Source: Arenicola marina (taxonomy: Eukaryota > Annelida > Polychaeta > Arenicolidae). From it: a stretch of 64,000 bases of DNA. Positions 1 to 13,400 of the stretch are shown piece after piece; the stretch's first letter is position 1; each line of letters opens with the position of its first letter. The notes under the pieces are model-generated. The model was not told where the DNA came from and made no database searches. It saw nothing but the letters and a program-made list of their open reading frames with translations. The stretch spans positions 3,989,249 through 4,053,248 of the forward strand of contig OZ025256.1 of the NCBI GenBank assembly GCA_964019135.1, read 5' to 3'. The position numbers were made by a program, and so were the translations under genes.

Positions 1-463
1 TGTAGAAAATACATCCAGAAGATTCAACAGTACCCGAGCTACCTATCATGAATACATCAATGTCAAGCCCTTAAACCAATGAGAATAACATAAACCTTAT
101 TGATTTAATTCTAGTTTCCTTTCATAAATACTGCTTTGTTTTTTTATTGCCACTACACTAAAGGTTTGCTCCCAAGTTTTCATTATCGGCGATATCATTT
201 ACAACTGAGCTGTGAGCAAGAGGCGAGTGCGTCTTAATGAATCTATAATCTCACTCCAACTATAGTTTGTGTGTTAGTCGTTCGTCCCACCACATCAGAC
301 CTTGAGTTATCGACATGAAGCTGATCATGTCCACCATCTCCTCGACCTGAAAGACACCCACACCGGGCACCATCCATGAGACAGCCAATGGAAAAAAAAC
401 TCTTAACAGCTAAAGGGGGGAGTGAAATGGAACAGCTGTCTCTTGCGATATCATATACGGGCT
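1..463 (-). other. PREP 3'UTR and downstream flank
   Basis: No coding exon or repeat recognised apart from the candidate polyadenylation signal. The open frame across 243-500 on the minus strand overlaps the last PREP exon out of frame and has no independent support. Confidence 0.4.
143..148 (-). terminator. Candidate PREP polyadenylation signal
   Basis: AATAAA on the minus strand about 315 bp past the PREP stop codon (464-466). Positioned as expected for a 3'UTR end. No other support is visible. Confidence 0.4.
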
Positions 464-1361
464 TCAATGCTCTTCCGGCGTGTTGTTCTCCTCCCGCCAC
501 GTTAGGTTCATGTTGAGGGTGATGAAGCAGTAAATCTCAGTGACTTCCTCGATCTGAAATGGAACACGGACCCAGCGGGCAGACTTTGTACAAAGCATGG
601 CGACGAATGTGGGTCACATCTCTCAGTCGTTGACACAATACCCTGGATCATTGGTCAAATGTTTTTTTTGTAAGGAGACTGCAGTAAATGGGTTGCTGCA
701 TTATTCCACCTGTGGTTCGCTGGGCCAAGCCGCTTGCCGGTATAGATAAACAACTGATATGTAAAAGTCACATTATCAGATACCGGCCTTCGGGTTCGAA
801 CGAATGTCTATCTGAACCGCAAACGACCCAGGAAGGTTCCCCATAGTACACGATCGCCCGATGATAACCGCCGTCAAGCTTGTGTCGTACACGGCGCCAC
901 CCCTGCTGCTAGACAACAACCGACGCATGGCCCTGTCGCCATAGTTACGGGTATTATATAACTTTACTTCCAGAACTCCATAGAACGTGCAGCAAGTGCA
1001 TGGCCGCCTCTATAAATTAAGCATGACCCATTTAGTGGCAATTTAATTGATACATAGGATAGCTAACAAATATTAATTATAAACTCTGATCACAATAAAT
1101 CATCTACTCATTATGATATAGCAGTGAAAAAAAAATATTACGCCTCACGTCAGCACTTCACCCATCCCGCTGCAGATTGCTCAAGAACGTATAGCAGTTT
1201 ATAGGCGGTGTAAACTTCAGAGCTAACAAAACAAGTTCAAGGCATGGTTACATATACGGTATAGTGAAAACCCGTTGTTAAGGCCACATACGGGACTGAG
1301 CATGGATGGTCTCGTCAGCAAAACTTCCCCAATTCCGACATGTCTTTAACAACAGAGTTGC

Positions 1362-1417
<56 letters not shown>

Positions 1418-4400
1418 TAATTACGTGACCAAAGATTAAAATGTAGGCCTGCTTACCACTTTGGTCGTGGGTTTCCCCGCTCCGTGGCCAGATTTCGTGT
1501 CCACTCGAACCATGAGGGGGTTCGTCTGTAACATGGGTTTTGTCACCACTTAGAAACGTCGTGTCCTCAGAACATAAGATTTTAAAAAACTTAGATCACT
1601 GGCTTTAAAAAAAAAATTACCCGGTAGTACATGTGGTATTTGTTTTTTTGTTTTACTTCTGGAAAAAGAGACCTGACAACACAAGAAATAGCTGCAATAA
1701 TGTCAGGTCTGAGCATGTAGTGAATCGGCCATACATTTTCACAACGCACTACTAGAGTTCGGCAATCAGGTAGCTGACCTGCTGCTGCACAACGCATACC
1801 TTCTACTGAGTTCGGCAATAGGCTTGCTTACCTGTGTTGGCTCAACGCCCACTTTTTTCTGCAGTTCGGCAATAAACTTGAGAGAGTGAAGGGGGACAAC
1901 TCGGTCGTCATGGTCACCAGTCAACAACAGCGTGGCTGGATACTGAACACCCGGAGCCTGAGGAACCCGGATGTTGTGTAAGGGCGAGTACCTGCCAAAG
2001 AAGTATTTATATATTATTAAATGCAAGAACACATTATTGCAATGACAAGTATTAAAGAAAACTAGCATGACACAGAGGTCAACGTGCCAAATCGCTCGAA
2101 ACAGAGCACCTTAATTCAGGTAATGGTACAGGTAAAAGTTCATTTTGTACTGCTGGCCTTGGGCGCATAGTAAAACATATACAGTAAAACCACCCTTCCC
2201 CACCACCTCCCTAATCCGATCGCCTCATTAACTCGATCGATTTTGTTTTCAGTCCCGACGGTCGGCCAATACCTTAGTATTGCAACAGTATTCTCTAACC
2301 CGATCACCTCCCGACTCTGTAAATGGATCGATCATTTCCGTCTCAACCGCCATTTCATATTCCCGAAGTCGATCGGTTGTCGACTGGCGGTCCACACACC
2401 ACAGACGGGGTGGAACGATTAGAGTCTGATTGCAATTAGTAGAACACACCACATGCGGGGCGGGTAAAGCTTGTGCAGTTTAAGTCAGTCACGTCCTCGG
2501 CCGACTTAGAGAGGTTTCATTGTATACAGATTATGATATTGACACAATTAACTTAATTCTGAGAATAGCTTTGCGAAAACCGATCAGGGAGATTTGGTGC
2601 TTGGCAGATGAAGTTTCAGGTTTACGAGTTAATCCAGGTCATTAAAATAGCAGGAATAAACCAGTTCATTAAAAGACTCGTGAACACTTCTTCAGCATTG
2701 TTGCAGACGTAAGTTCAGCACCCGTAAATATGCAAATCTTTGTACAGAATTTAAACCTGCCATATACCCGGCTCCACATACCATGTTAATTACGTGCACA
2801 TACATGGAATCTAATTGGCCAGGACTCCAGGGCACTTTCGTCCGGAAACACTCTTTGAAGGCAATTTGAGCAAAAGCTAACCGCGTTCAATACTAACATG
2901 CTATTGGGTGACTAGAGGAAGTATTCGTCATGAATCCTCCATCTAGTTTGGTTGTACAATGTATATTCAGGACGATTTGGTCATATCGCGTCAATGGGAG
3001 AAGGAAGGGCAGAGCGGAGCCATGTCCCCGGGATAACCCCATACTCTTTGTGAAGAAGGGCATGGGATCTTCATCCTGTGACACGTGACCACACAAACAT
3101 GGCCACAGCGGGGCTTGAACCACCGATCCACGTGCCGTTAGGCTCTCATGTGGCCAGAACAGTCAAGGCGGGCGCTGTAACCCACTGAGCTATCGTGCCG
3201 GTCCCTCATTCCAATTAGGATAAAATCTAATAATTTGCATGGAGAAATCTAGGGGAAAATGTAGCAATAGCAAAGAAAGACCCACTTGATGAGCCACTCG
3301 AAGTCTTCTTTGTCGTCCGAGCAGCCGAAGTCCGTGGTCCACGCGTGGCCGATGGTGAACTTGTGGAAGCGAAGCATGTCCATAACCCTGCAACCCCGAC
3401 ACGACACTTTACTTCAATCACTTCAACACCAACATCAAGCATCAATATTATAGTTTCCCCATGTGAGTGGGGCCTATAGATTTCTGTCACAGTATGCTTT
3501 ACCATGTGAATAGGGCCTTCACGCACGCTACGGATTTTCTGTTTCGTTTATTCGTGCGTGCGTTATCGACAAGATCCTTTTTAAAAAATTACCTTCGTGA
3601 AACTATTTTATTGGCTTATCACCATTTGTTCGCTCAGGCAATGGAATGGAATGGAATGTTGGTGTTTTAGGCCACTTTTGTGCACATACAGGCTAAATTG
3701 GGCCAAGGAACCTCCCGAGACGATGAAGGATGAAGGAATGAAACATGCCCCAGATTAGGTGCCCGAGCCCGGATTCGAACCCAGGGCCTATTGATCTGCG
3801 GTCTAGTGCGCTAACCACTACACCAGGGAGGCCCCCCCTCAGGCAATGGCATTTGGGAAGAGAAATGCCGAACTCATCCCGCTTGTGCCATTCATGGAAT
3901 TTAAAATACAGGCCGTGGATTATAAAAGAGAAGCGACGGAGAAGTCCGGGCGCTGATTTATAAGAAGCTGCATTTATTACAGCAACTACGGTACACTTAC
4001 CCGACTTGGGCCACGGCGGCTCCGAACAGATCTGGCCGCTGATTTATACAGGCGGCCACTAGGAGGCCGCCATTGCTGCCTCCGTTCACTGTGATCCTAC
4101 AAAATGGTGACGTAAATACAACAGTGCATCTGGGGATACCCACAGTTGTCGTCTGCATATCAGAGCATGCATGAGTTTCTTGTGTCAAAATACACCCCCC
4201 CCCCACCAAAAAAAATACAAAAATTCAAATTGTTGTAGGGGTACTTTTTCTCGATTAAGAACACAAGTACCTCTTGTTGTTGGTGTATTTGTTCTCGATT
4301 AGGAAGTCTGGGGTAAGTACCTCTTGTTGTTGGTGTACTTGTTCTGGATTAAGAACACTGGGGTAAGTACCTCTTGTTGTTGGTGTACTTGTTCTGGATT

Positions 4401-7400
4401 AAGAACACTGGGGTAAGTACCTCTTGTTGTTGGTGTACTTGTTCTGGATTAAGAACACTGGGGTAAGTACCTCTTGTTGTTGGTGTACTTGTTCTGGATT
4501 AAGAACTCTGGGGTAAGTACCTCTTGTTGTTGGTGTACTTGTTCTGGATTAAGAACACTGGGGTAAGTACCTCTTGTTGTTGGTGTACTTGTTCTGGATT
4601 AAGAACTCTGGGGTAAGTACCTCTTGTTGTTGGTGTACTTGTTCTGGATTAAGAACTCTGGGGTAAGTACATCTTACTGTTGGTGTACTTGTTCTGGATT
4701 AAGAACACTGGGGTAAGTACCTCTTGTTGTTGGTCTACTTGTTCTGGATTAAGAACACTGGGGTAAGTACCTCTTGTTGTTGGTGTACTTGTTCTGGATT
4801 AAGAACACTGGGGTAAGTACATCTTGTTGTTGGTGTACTTGTTCTGGATTAAAAACTCTGGGGTAAGTACCTCTTGTTGTTGGTGTACTTGTTCTGGATT
4901 AAGAACACTAGGGTAAGTACCTCTTGTTGGTGTAATTGTTCTGGATTAAGAACACTAGGGTAAGTACCTCTTGTTGTTGGTGTACTTGTTCTGGATTAAG
5001 AACACTGGGGTAAGTACCTCTTGTTGTTGGTGTACTTGTTCTGGATTAAAAACTCTGGGGTAAGTACCTCTTGTTGTTGGTGTAACTGTTCTGGATTAAG
5101 AACACTGGGGTAAGTACCTCTTGTTGTTGGTGTACTTGTTCTGGATTAAGAACTCTGGGGTAAGTACCTCTTGTTGTTGGTGTAACTGTTCTGGATTAAG
5201 AACACTGGGGTAAGTACCTCTTGTTATTGGTGTAACTGTTCTGGATTAAGAACACTGGGGTAAGTACCTCTTGTTGTTGGTGTACTTGTTCTAGATTAAG
5301 AACTCTGGGGTAAGTTCATCTTACTGTTGGTGTACTTGTTCTGGATTAAGAACACTGGGGTAAGTACCTCTTGTTGTTGGTCTACTTGTTCTGGATTAAG
5401 AACTCTGGGGTAAGTACCTCTTGTTGTTGGTGTACTTGTTCTGGATTAAGAACACTGGGGTAAGTACCTCTTACTGTTGGTGTACTTGTTCTGGATTAAG
5501 AACACTGGGGTAAGTACCTCTTGTTGTTGGTGTACTTGTTCTGGATTAAGAACACTGGGGTAAGTACCTCTTACTGTTGGTGTACTTGTTCTCGATTAAG
5601 AACACTGGGGTAAGTACCTCTTGTTGTTGGTGTACTTGTTCTGGATTAAGAACACTGGGGTAAGTACCTCTTGTTGTTGGTGTACTTGTTCTGGATTAAG
5701 AACACTGGGGTAAGTACCTCTTGTTGTTGGTGTACTTGTTCTGGATTAAGAACTCTGGGGTAAGTACATCTTACTGTTGGTGTACTTGTTCTGGATTAAG
5801 AACACTGGGGTAAGTACCTCTTGTTGTTGGTGTACTTGTTCTGGATTAAGAACTCTGGGGTAAGTACATCTTACTGTTGGTGTACTTGTTCTGGATTAAG
5901 AACACTGGGGTAAGTACCTCTTGTTGTTGGTGTACTTGTTCTCGATTAGGAACACTGGGGTAAGTACCTCTTGTTGTTGGTGTACTTGTTCTGGATTAAG
6001 AACTCTGGGGTAAGTACATCTTGTTGTTGGTGTACTTGTTCTGGATTAAGAACACTGGGGTAAGTACCTCTTGTTGTTGGTGTACTTGTTCTGGATTAAG
6101 AACACTGGGGTAAGTACCTCTTGTTGTTGGTGTACTTGTTCTGGATTAAGAACACTGGGTTAAGTACCTCTTGTTGTTGGTGTACTTGTTCTGGATTAAG
6201 AACTCTGGGGTAAGTACCTCTTGTTGTTGGTGTACTTGTTCTGGATTAAGAACACTGGGGTAAGTACCTCTTGTTGTTGGTGTACTTGTTCTCGATTAGG
6301 AACTCTGCCGCCGACTGGAAGTCATCGAATACGTTCTGTTTGTTGGCCATAGTTCCGGCTTTGTGCCACGTTTCACCATACTCTCTGCAACAGAACGATA
6401 CTTGTATAGTTTCATTGGATGATTCACAAATATAGTCCCTGTAAAAGCGACTTGCAAATGCACTCTCTGCTTATCTCATCATAATGCCACCTGATATTTC
6501 AGTTTTAGTCAATAATTCGGCTGGTTGGTTGTATATTCAGGACGCTTTAACCACTTTTGGTGATATCGCGTCAATGGGAGAAGGAAGGGAGAGTGGAGCC
6601 ATGTCCCCGGGGGTAACCTCCTAATCTTTGCCAAGAAGGACATAATGTTGAATTCGAAGTTCTTGGGATTATGAGCTATTGTTGTTTTGGACCACTTTTG
6701 TGCACAAACTGGGCCAAGAAAGCTCACGGGATAATAATGTGGGGTTGGGTGAACTATGAGATGGACGCATAAGTGGACGGATGGATGAAAGGATGGATGG
6801 AATGGTGGATGGATGGATGAACAGACGAATGGATGGATGAACAAACGGATGGGTGGATGAAATGGATGAACAGACGGATAGATGGACGAATAGATGGATG
6901 GATGGACGGACGGATGGATGAATGGATGAACAGACGGATAGATGGACGGATAGATGGATGGATGGACGGATGGGTGGACAGTTGGATTGGACGTACCCTC
7001 CGCCCCTGATGTTGGGCACGGCCAGCACCCCCCCGAGGTGGTTCATGAAGACGAGGCGGCTGACGCTGAAGGTTGGGGTGATGGAGATGGTGAAGCCGCC
7101 GTAGCCGTAGAGCAGCACTGGGTGACTCCCGTCCAGCTTGATCCCCTTCCGGTGAACGATGAACATCGGGATCTTCGTGCCGTCCTTGCTCGGGTAGAAC
7201 ACCTGGACCGTCTGGAACTGACTGGCGTCCACATTCTTGACGGCGATTTGCCTGAAGATCTGGAAATAATAAAATTTATGAATGGAAATACGGCATTGGT
7301 ACTTTAGGGCTTCTTTGTGTTTGTGTAGATATAGGCGGCTGTAAGAGGAAAGTGGCCGCTCTGCATGGGATAATGAGACGCGCGGTCTGAAAAATAATCC

Positions 7401-10400
7401 ACAGATCCGAGGCTCGCATCCGGGTCTCTGGATCTAAAGCCAAGTACGCCGCCAAGGGAGCTACAGCGGTTTTCCAGACAATCTGACGGCGAGGCTATCG
7501 CGTTACGGGGCGTTATGTTTCACTATACCAAGCAAGGCAGGAGTAAGAACTTTTTTTATATTTTATTTTATTGCTTTCAACAGAAATACACATCAATGAG
7601 CGCAGATAGATACATCAATCACACACATACATTCTTTTTTTTTTTTTTTTTTTTTTTTTTTGGTTAAATATATATTTATTTCAATATCAATGTGGATAAT
7701 CCAACATTCTTAATGTAAGTCTATGAATTAAAAAGAACACTACAAATTGACGTGATAATATTTTAATTTATTGCAGTGTAAGGTAAGGTTCAGTGTAAGG
7801 ATACCTAGGCAATTTGCTTGCAGAATAAACTAATATAGATGTAGGAGATATACAAAGGTGTGAAGACAGTGAAGTGTACCAACCTCGGGCTCCATGACGT
7901 CAGTGGACACGTCACAACGGAAGATTGTGCCCGGAGTCACGAAAGACATGAAATTATAGAATATCTGAAAGAAAAAAGCGAAAAAATTATTTGGAGAAAT
8001 AAATATCGTTAAATAAAGTATTTAAGAAAAATATATTCGAAGATCTGCGGATTCACGAAAGAGCTAAACGCTAAATAAATTAAGAAAATATTTAAGAAAG
8101 ATATATTCCAAAAGATCTAGCTTCACAGAAACCGTCACAGCTACTACATAGCCAAACCGAGTTGCTTTCACTATTTCCAATTGCAGAGAGTGCTCGATGC
8201 GAATCGTGGGCGATATTGAAAGAATTTATGCGTTGCCAAAACTTTTCTTTCGGGCGACAGCGACATTGCCGTTATTGTAGCTTTCTCAGGGCAATTAAAC
8301 TAATAAATTCGCCAGAGACACTTCCAAAATGGCGCCTGTCACCTCAGTGTCCTTCCTCTTGCCGGAGTACCCCACGATACTGCCGATGTCCAGAGGTAGC
8401 GTCTTGATGACCTTCCCAGAGGTCAAATGAGCCACTTGTAGTACACTCTGGATGGGGTGTAGAAAGATGTGTTAGAGATATATAAATGCTCCTCGTCAAA
8501 ATCACCATAACGAGATCAGAGAGGCAACATCTAACAACATATAATCATTACTTAATAAAGTCGTATAAAACGACAGCTTCGGTATGTCAGTCGCCATAGC
8601 AACGCAGTCATAAAGCACTTTTTACATTTCTATACATACATCGTGCTTTGTGAATGTACTATTGACTCAGCATATCTTTAACGGTGTATAATCGGTGACT
8701 ACAAAGCACAATGCAGATCGGTGACACAGTCATGATTGGATGGTTGCAAAACGAAGGAGACTCCAGTATATATCATTTTACAATACGATCTATATGAAAT
8801 GGACCGAGAATTTAAGCAGGGTTTCGACATATCCAGACAAATTTAAATACGACACTGTTCGCACCAACAGAGGACATCGCTACAAGTGGATCTTCTGAAA
8901 TAACGGATACGGTTACAGGTAAATTTCACCAGATTTGTAGACAATCCGGTCTTTGATGAACATGCATCACGCATTCTGTCGACCATTCAAACCGTCATTT
9001 CAGCGGTCTCTACACCAACTAGAACAGCCTACCTTCACATCATGCAGGTAGCAGAGAACCAGCTTATCTTGGTTGACACAAGCGACCCACTCCAGCACGT
9101 CATGCTCGTGTTCAGGTACCAAGTCAACCCAGTTTTCCTGGAAGTAAAACACACCAGCAAATGTCATTCAATAGCTGAATCACCGAGCTACACCAAACAC
9201 AGAACTGTGCTTAAATAATAACTTTCTGTTAAAATGGCTCATGTTGTAATAATGAAAAATGTATATGAAAATGCTGTAAGTTAACACCTGTAAATGATTT
9301 TTCTTAAGACGTGTCTGATCGAAATCTATAGGCTCAAATTTATGAAGAGGGAAATCAGAATGATTTTTTTATAGAAATACCGTCCCTGTATTATACGGTC
9401 CCTGCATTACACAACTCCCTCCGTTGTACGGGCTTTCGCGGTGCACGGAATACTTTTACATGTCAAAGCCCCCTCATTATGCGAGTCCCTTGTAGAAATA
9501 GTCAAAAGGTATACAAAGGAACTTCAGATGGCTGCGGATTCTTACCATGTCCGGTTTGCTCAAGTCAATGTTGATTAGCTTGTATCTTGGCGAGTTCAAG
9601 TTTGTCTTGAATGTAAACACAGTTCCTTCATTGACCACGTACTGAAATAGACAGAAAGCGACACATGTATCTAATATAATAACCATTATAATTGACTGTG
9701 TATAAGCCGTTGTTTTCGCCACGATCTCGGACCGTTGATTAAGCAGTCCACGGCATTCCCAAAATACCGCCAAAAAAGATACTCGTTAAGCGCGAACGAT
9801 AATACAATATTGATTATTCTAGCTAACCATGCCAATTGTTATCAAGACTACAATATGGTGTTCAACACTCAGTGAAAAGCGAGTAAGAAGAGAATTTGTT
9901 GTACCTGATATTCAGCATCGAAGTTGTCTATGACCTTCACAAACGGCAAAATTCCTGAAAGAAAGCAAAGGAGAAATTCAAGTCGATCATTAAGAGAAAT
10001 TCGAAAAAATTGTAGAAAGTAATCACCTTGCGAAAATGTCTGCATATCTTCTGATGTAAGGAGAGATGAGTGTTTTAGGCATCCAGGACCACTGTGCAGT
10101 TATGGGGTAAATCATGCTAATGATTCCTATGTTCCGATGCATACGATACTCAAAAGAAACCAAAAATTAAATAAGCAAGTTATGGTATCGCTTTCCAATG
10201 TCAGGGAAGGAAATATATCATACTCTATTGATAGGCAAACTGCACAGACATATTTATAAATACTATAGCACGTGGCGACGAGCTATGTATAATGTATAAC
10301 ACACAAGGTCACCTGCTATACCGTCGGCGAGAGTTTCAAGGTCGCAGTAATACAGTCGGTTGACGTGGTCGCAACCCTCATAGACGCCGGCCACAAGATA

Positions 10401-13400
10401 GCGTCCGTCCTCACTCACCTCCACACCTCTACGATACGACACAACATCATCACAATCATTACAGTCAGCAAACTCACCTAGTGATCGTAGAACACGATTG
10501 CAAAATATATTTGATCTTGTGAGTGATGAGCTGGTCACTATATCTTTCATATGTTAGTTCATTAAATATCTTACCAGCAACGTACCATATGCCGATTATT
10601 TTACACTAAAATCAACTTAATGCAATTATAGATCATATTAACTTAATTAATGCGCGCATGATACTTAGGCGAACCACCGTTATGAAATGTTCGTAACATA
10701 ATCACTGACATTGCAATTGACTTCCCACTTGTACGGTGATGGCAATAACATTGTAAAACCCACCATCCGGTATTATAATATTCACCGGAATAGGTCTTAT
10801 GTACCAGGACATGAGTATAATCGATTTTGAAGCAAAACTGAAATGAAACATACTATTCCAACATCGAAAACCTACGTAATCCACTTAGGGTTGTCGGGCC
10901 ATTCGGCGCACAGGATATCTTCTGATTGCTTGGTCCCCAGCCTATGGTAGTAGAGCTTTTGATTCAGGTTAGAGGTCGTCTCGGTTCCATCCGCCTTCTC
11001 TTTTTCCTCCACCGGGTAGCTCTACGCAAATAAAAGATATGCATATGACATTGGTGCTGAGATTTGTGCTGAGATAAACCCATCTCGTACGAGAAGCAAT
11101 GTCATATGTATTTTCTCGCTCGAACCGCAGTCAAATTTCATCAGGAGAGGTGACAAATGGAATCTTTTCGAAAGTATCCAGTCTGGGAGTGTGAGATGGG
11201 TTTATCCCAGACCTGGTGTCACAATGGGCCGCAGTCCAGTGAGTGCCGGAATAACACCAGATCTTGGTGTTTTGGCCACTTTGTGGGCTACCTAGGGTCA
11301 AGGCACATTACGAGACAACGAAATGGGTCTAAACAAATGCTGACGACACCAAAATATATTTTAACAGTAAGATCCATCCACCATGTTAGATTTTACAGAA
11401 GAATATTCAACAACAAAGTAAGACCTGAATAATACATGAGGTATGCTTAAAAGCAGGACCCTAACGTGGAAGAAATAAGACGGGTCTGACAGCTACAGAA
11501 CAAACAATGACATATATATCATACAGGGATTTAATCATGAAGAAATACATCATTAAAACCAGAGTACCTACATTAATGATAAGACACATGTAATCACTAA
11601 CTAGTCTTACATTGTAGAAAAGTCCTTTATGATCATGAGTCCAAGCCATGCTAGAAAACTTCACGTTTTCCAATTTGTCCGGCAAATCTTCTCCAGTTGC
11701 AACATCCTTGAACTGGAAGAAAATTTAAAAATAATTATTTTAATCGAATTAGAAGAATCACTGAAAGAAGCAACGAAATACGTAATCTTTCAACATAGTA
11801 TATCCATATTCTACGGGGTGGTTGGTTGTTTATTCAAAACGCTGTAAACACTTTTCTGCATATCGCGTCAATGGGAGAAGGAAAGGAGAGTGGAGCCATG
11901 TCCCCGGGGGTAACCCCCTACTCTTTACGAAGAAAGACATAGGATCTTTATCCTGCGACCACACAGCCATGGTCACAGCAGGGCTCGAACCACCGATCCA
12001 CGTGCCGTGGCCAGAGCACTCAATGCGAGTGCTCTCGCCCATTGAGCTATCGCGCCGGCCCCTATATTCTACGTGAATCGCCAGGACAGTGTGTGTTACC
12101 ATGAGTAACAATGGTAGGCCTGTAAAATGTTCCATCGCACAACAGTCATTAGCGTGTTTTCTCTCGTCTGCAGAATTGACATATTCATAAAATTTATCAT
12201 TTTGGTGCCTTTGGAGAGCCTGTAAATATTATTTTATTACCCATTTTCGTTTATTGTTAACTGTTTAATATTTGTTATCAAAAATAGCTAGATCCATGGA
12301 ATGATGAAAATAGAGCAGCCATCAGAGACTGATTAATGCCGCCCCGATTTACGGCAATACAAAGCACGTACGTCACTTCAGCTTTACGTCACGTCATAGG
12401 GCCACAGCACCCGCCCAATGACCGCAAACAAATACCTTATCAACAAGTCTTGACTTACAGGTTAGTTGGTTGGTTATTCCGGACGCTTTAACCACTTTTG
12501 GTCATATCGCGTCAATGGGAGCAGGAAGGGAAGAGTGGAGCCATGTCTCCGGGGTAACCCCCTACTCTTGGCAAAGAAAGACATGGGAGGCCGTTAGGCT
12601 CTCAGGTGGCCAGAGCACTCAAGGCGAGCGCTCTAGCCCACTGAGATACCGGGCCGGCCCCTGAGTCACAGTAGTGGACAAACATCTTACATTTATAGTG
12701 ACCCAGTCACTGCCTGCTTCGCTGAGGCCATATGCAAAGAAGTTGCCGTCTTCAGAGTAGGCCGTGCCCCGTATGGACGTGGTTCCGTCTTTTGATAACT
12801 TGTTGGGGTCCAGGAATGTTCGTGCCTCGCCGTCCAGAGAGTCTTGTACGAACAGGACGCTTCAAGGGCAAAGGACATACGTATTGATTTGTAACAAATT
12901 CATATAACTCCATTATAGGGAGGGTACTAAAATAACAACAAATAATACGCAAGTTCATCGTCCTATGCAAACGGGGGGATGCTAACCAACAATTCAATTA
13001 GTGAATCAATATTTATTAAAGTCGTGGCTCTTACCGACGTCTATTTGGTTGGTTTTAAGTATGAAGCTTCAATCTTTATAGGTTTACAGCGTAAAAGGAT
13101 CAAGGTAGATAGGAGCCATTTCTCCGGGAGTAACCCCCCTACCCTTTGCACATACAGACATGGAATATTTATCTTGCACAAAGATATTTGCACAGGGGGG
13201 ATTCGAACTCAAGGGCTGCCTTAACATGGCACACTAGACTATAGCCAGAAAGTGCCATCCACCAGGCCACAATGAACTGAAACTTACAACAGAGCTACTG
13301 CTATTATCAAAGAATGTTGTGTTACCTTAACTGAATCGCCCAAAGTTTAATAAGGGACTGACCATTTGATATTGAGGGGGGGGGGGGGGGGAGGTTAAAA

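Noticed and set aside
6509..6985. Long open frames rich in His/Pro/Ser and Trp/Asp/Gly.
   Set aside because: They translate a tetranucleotide array and SINE fragments in a PREP intron.
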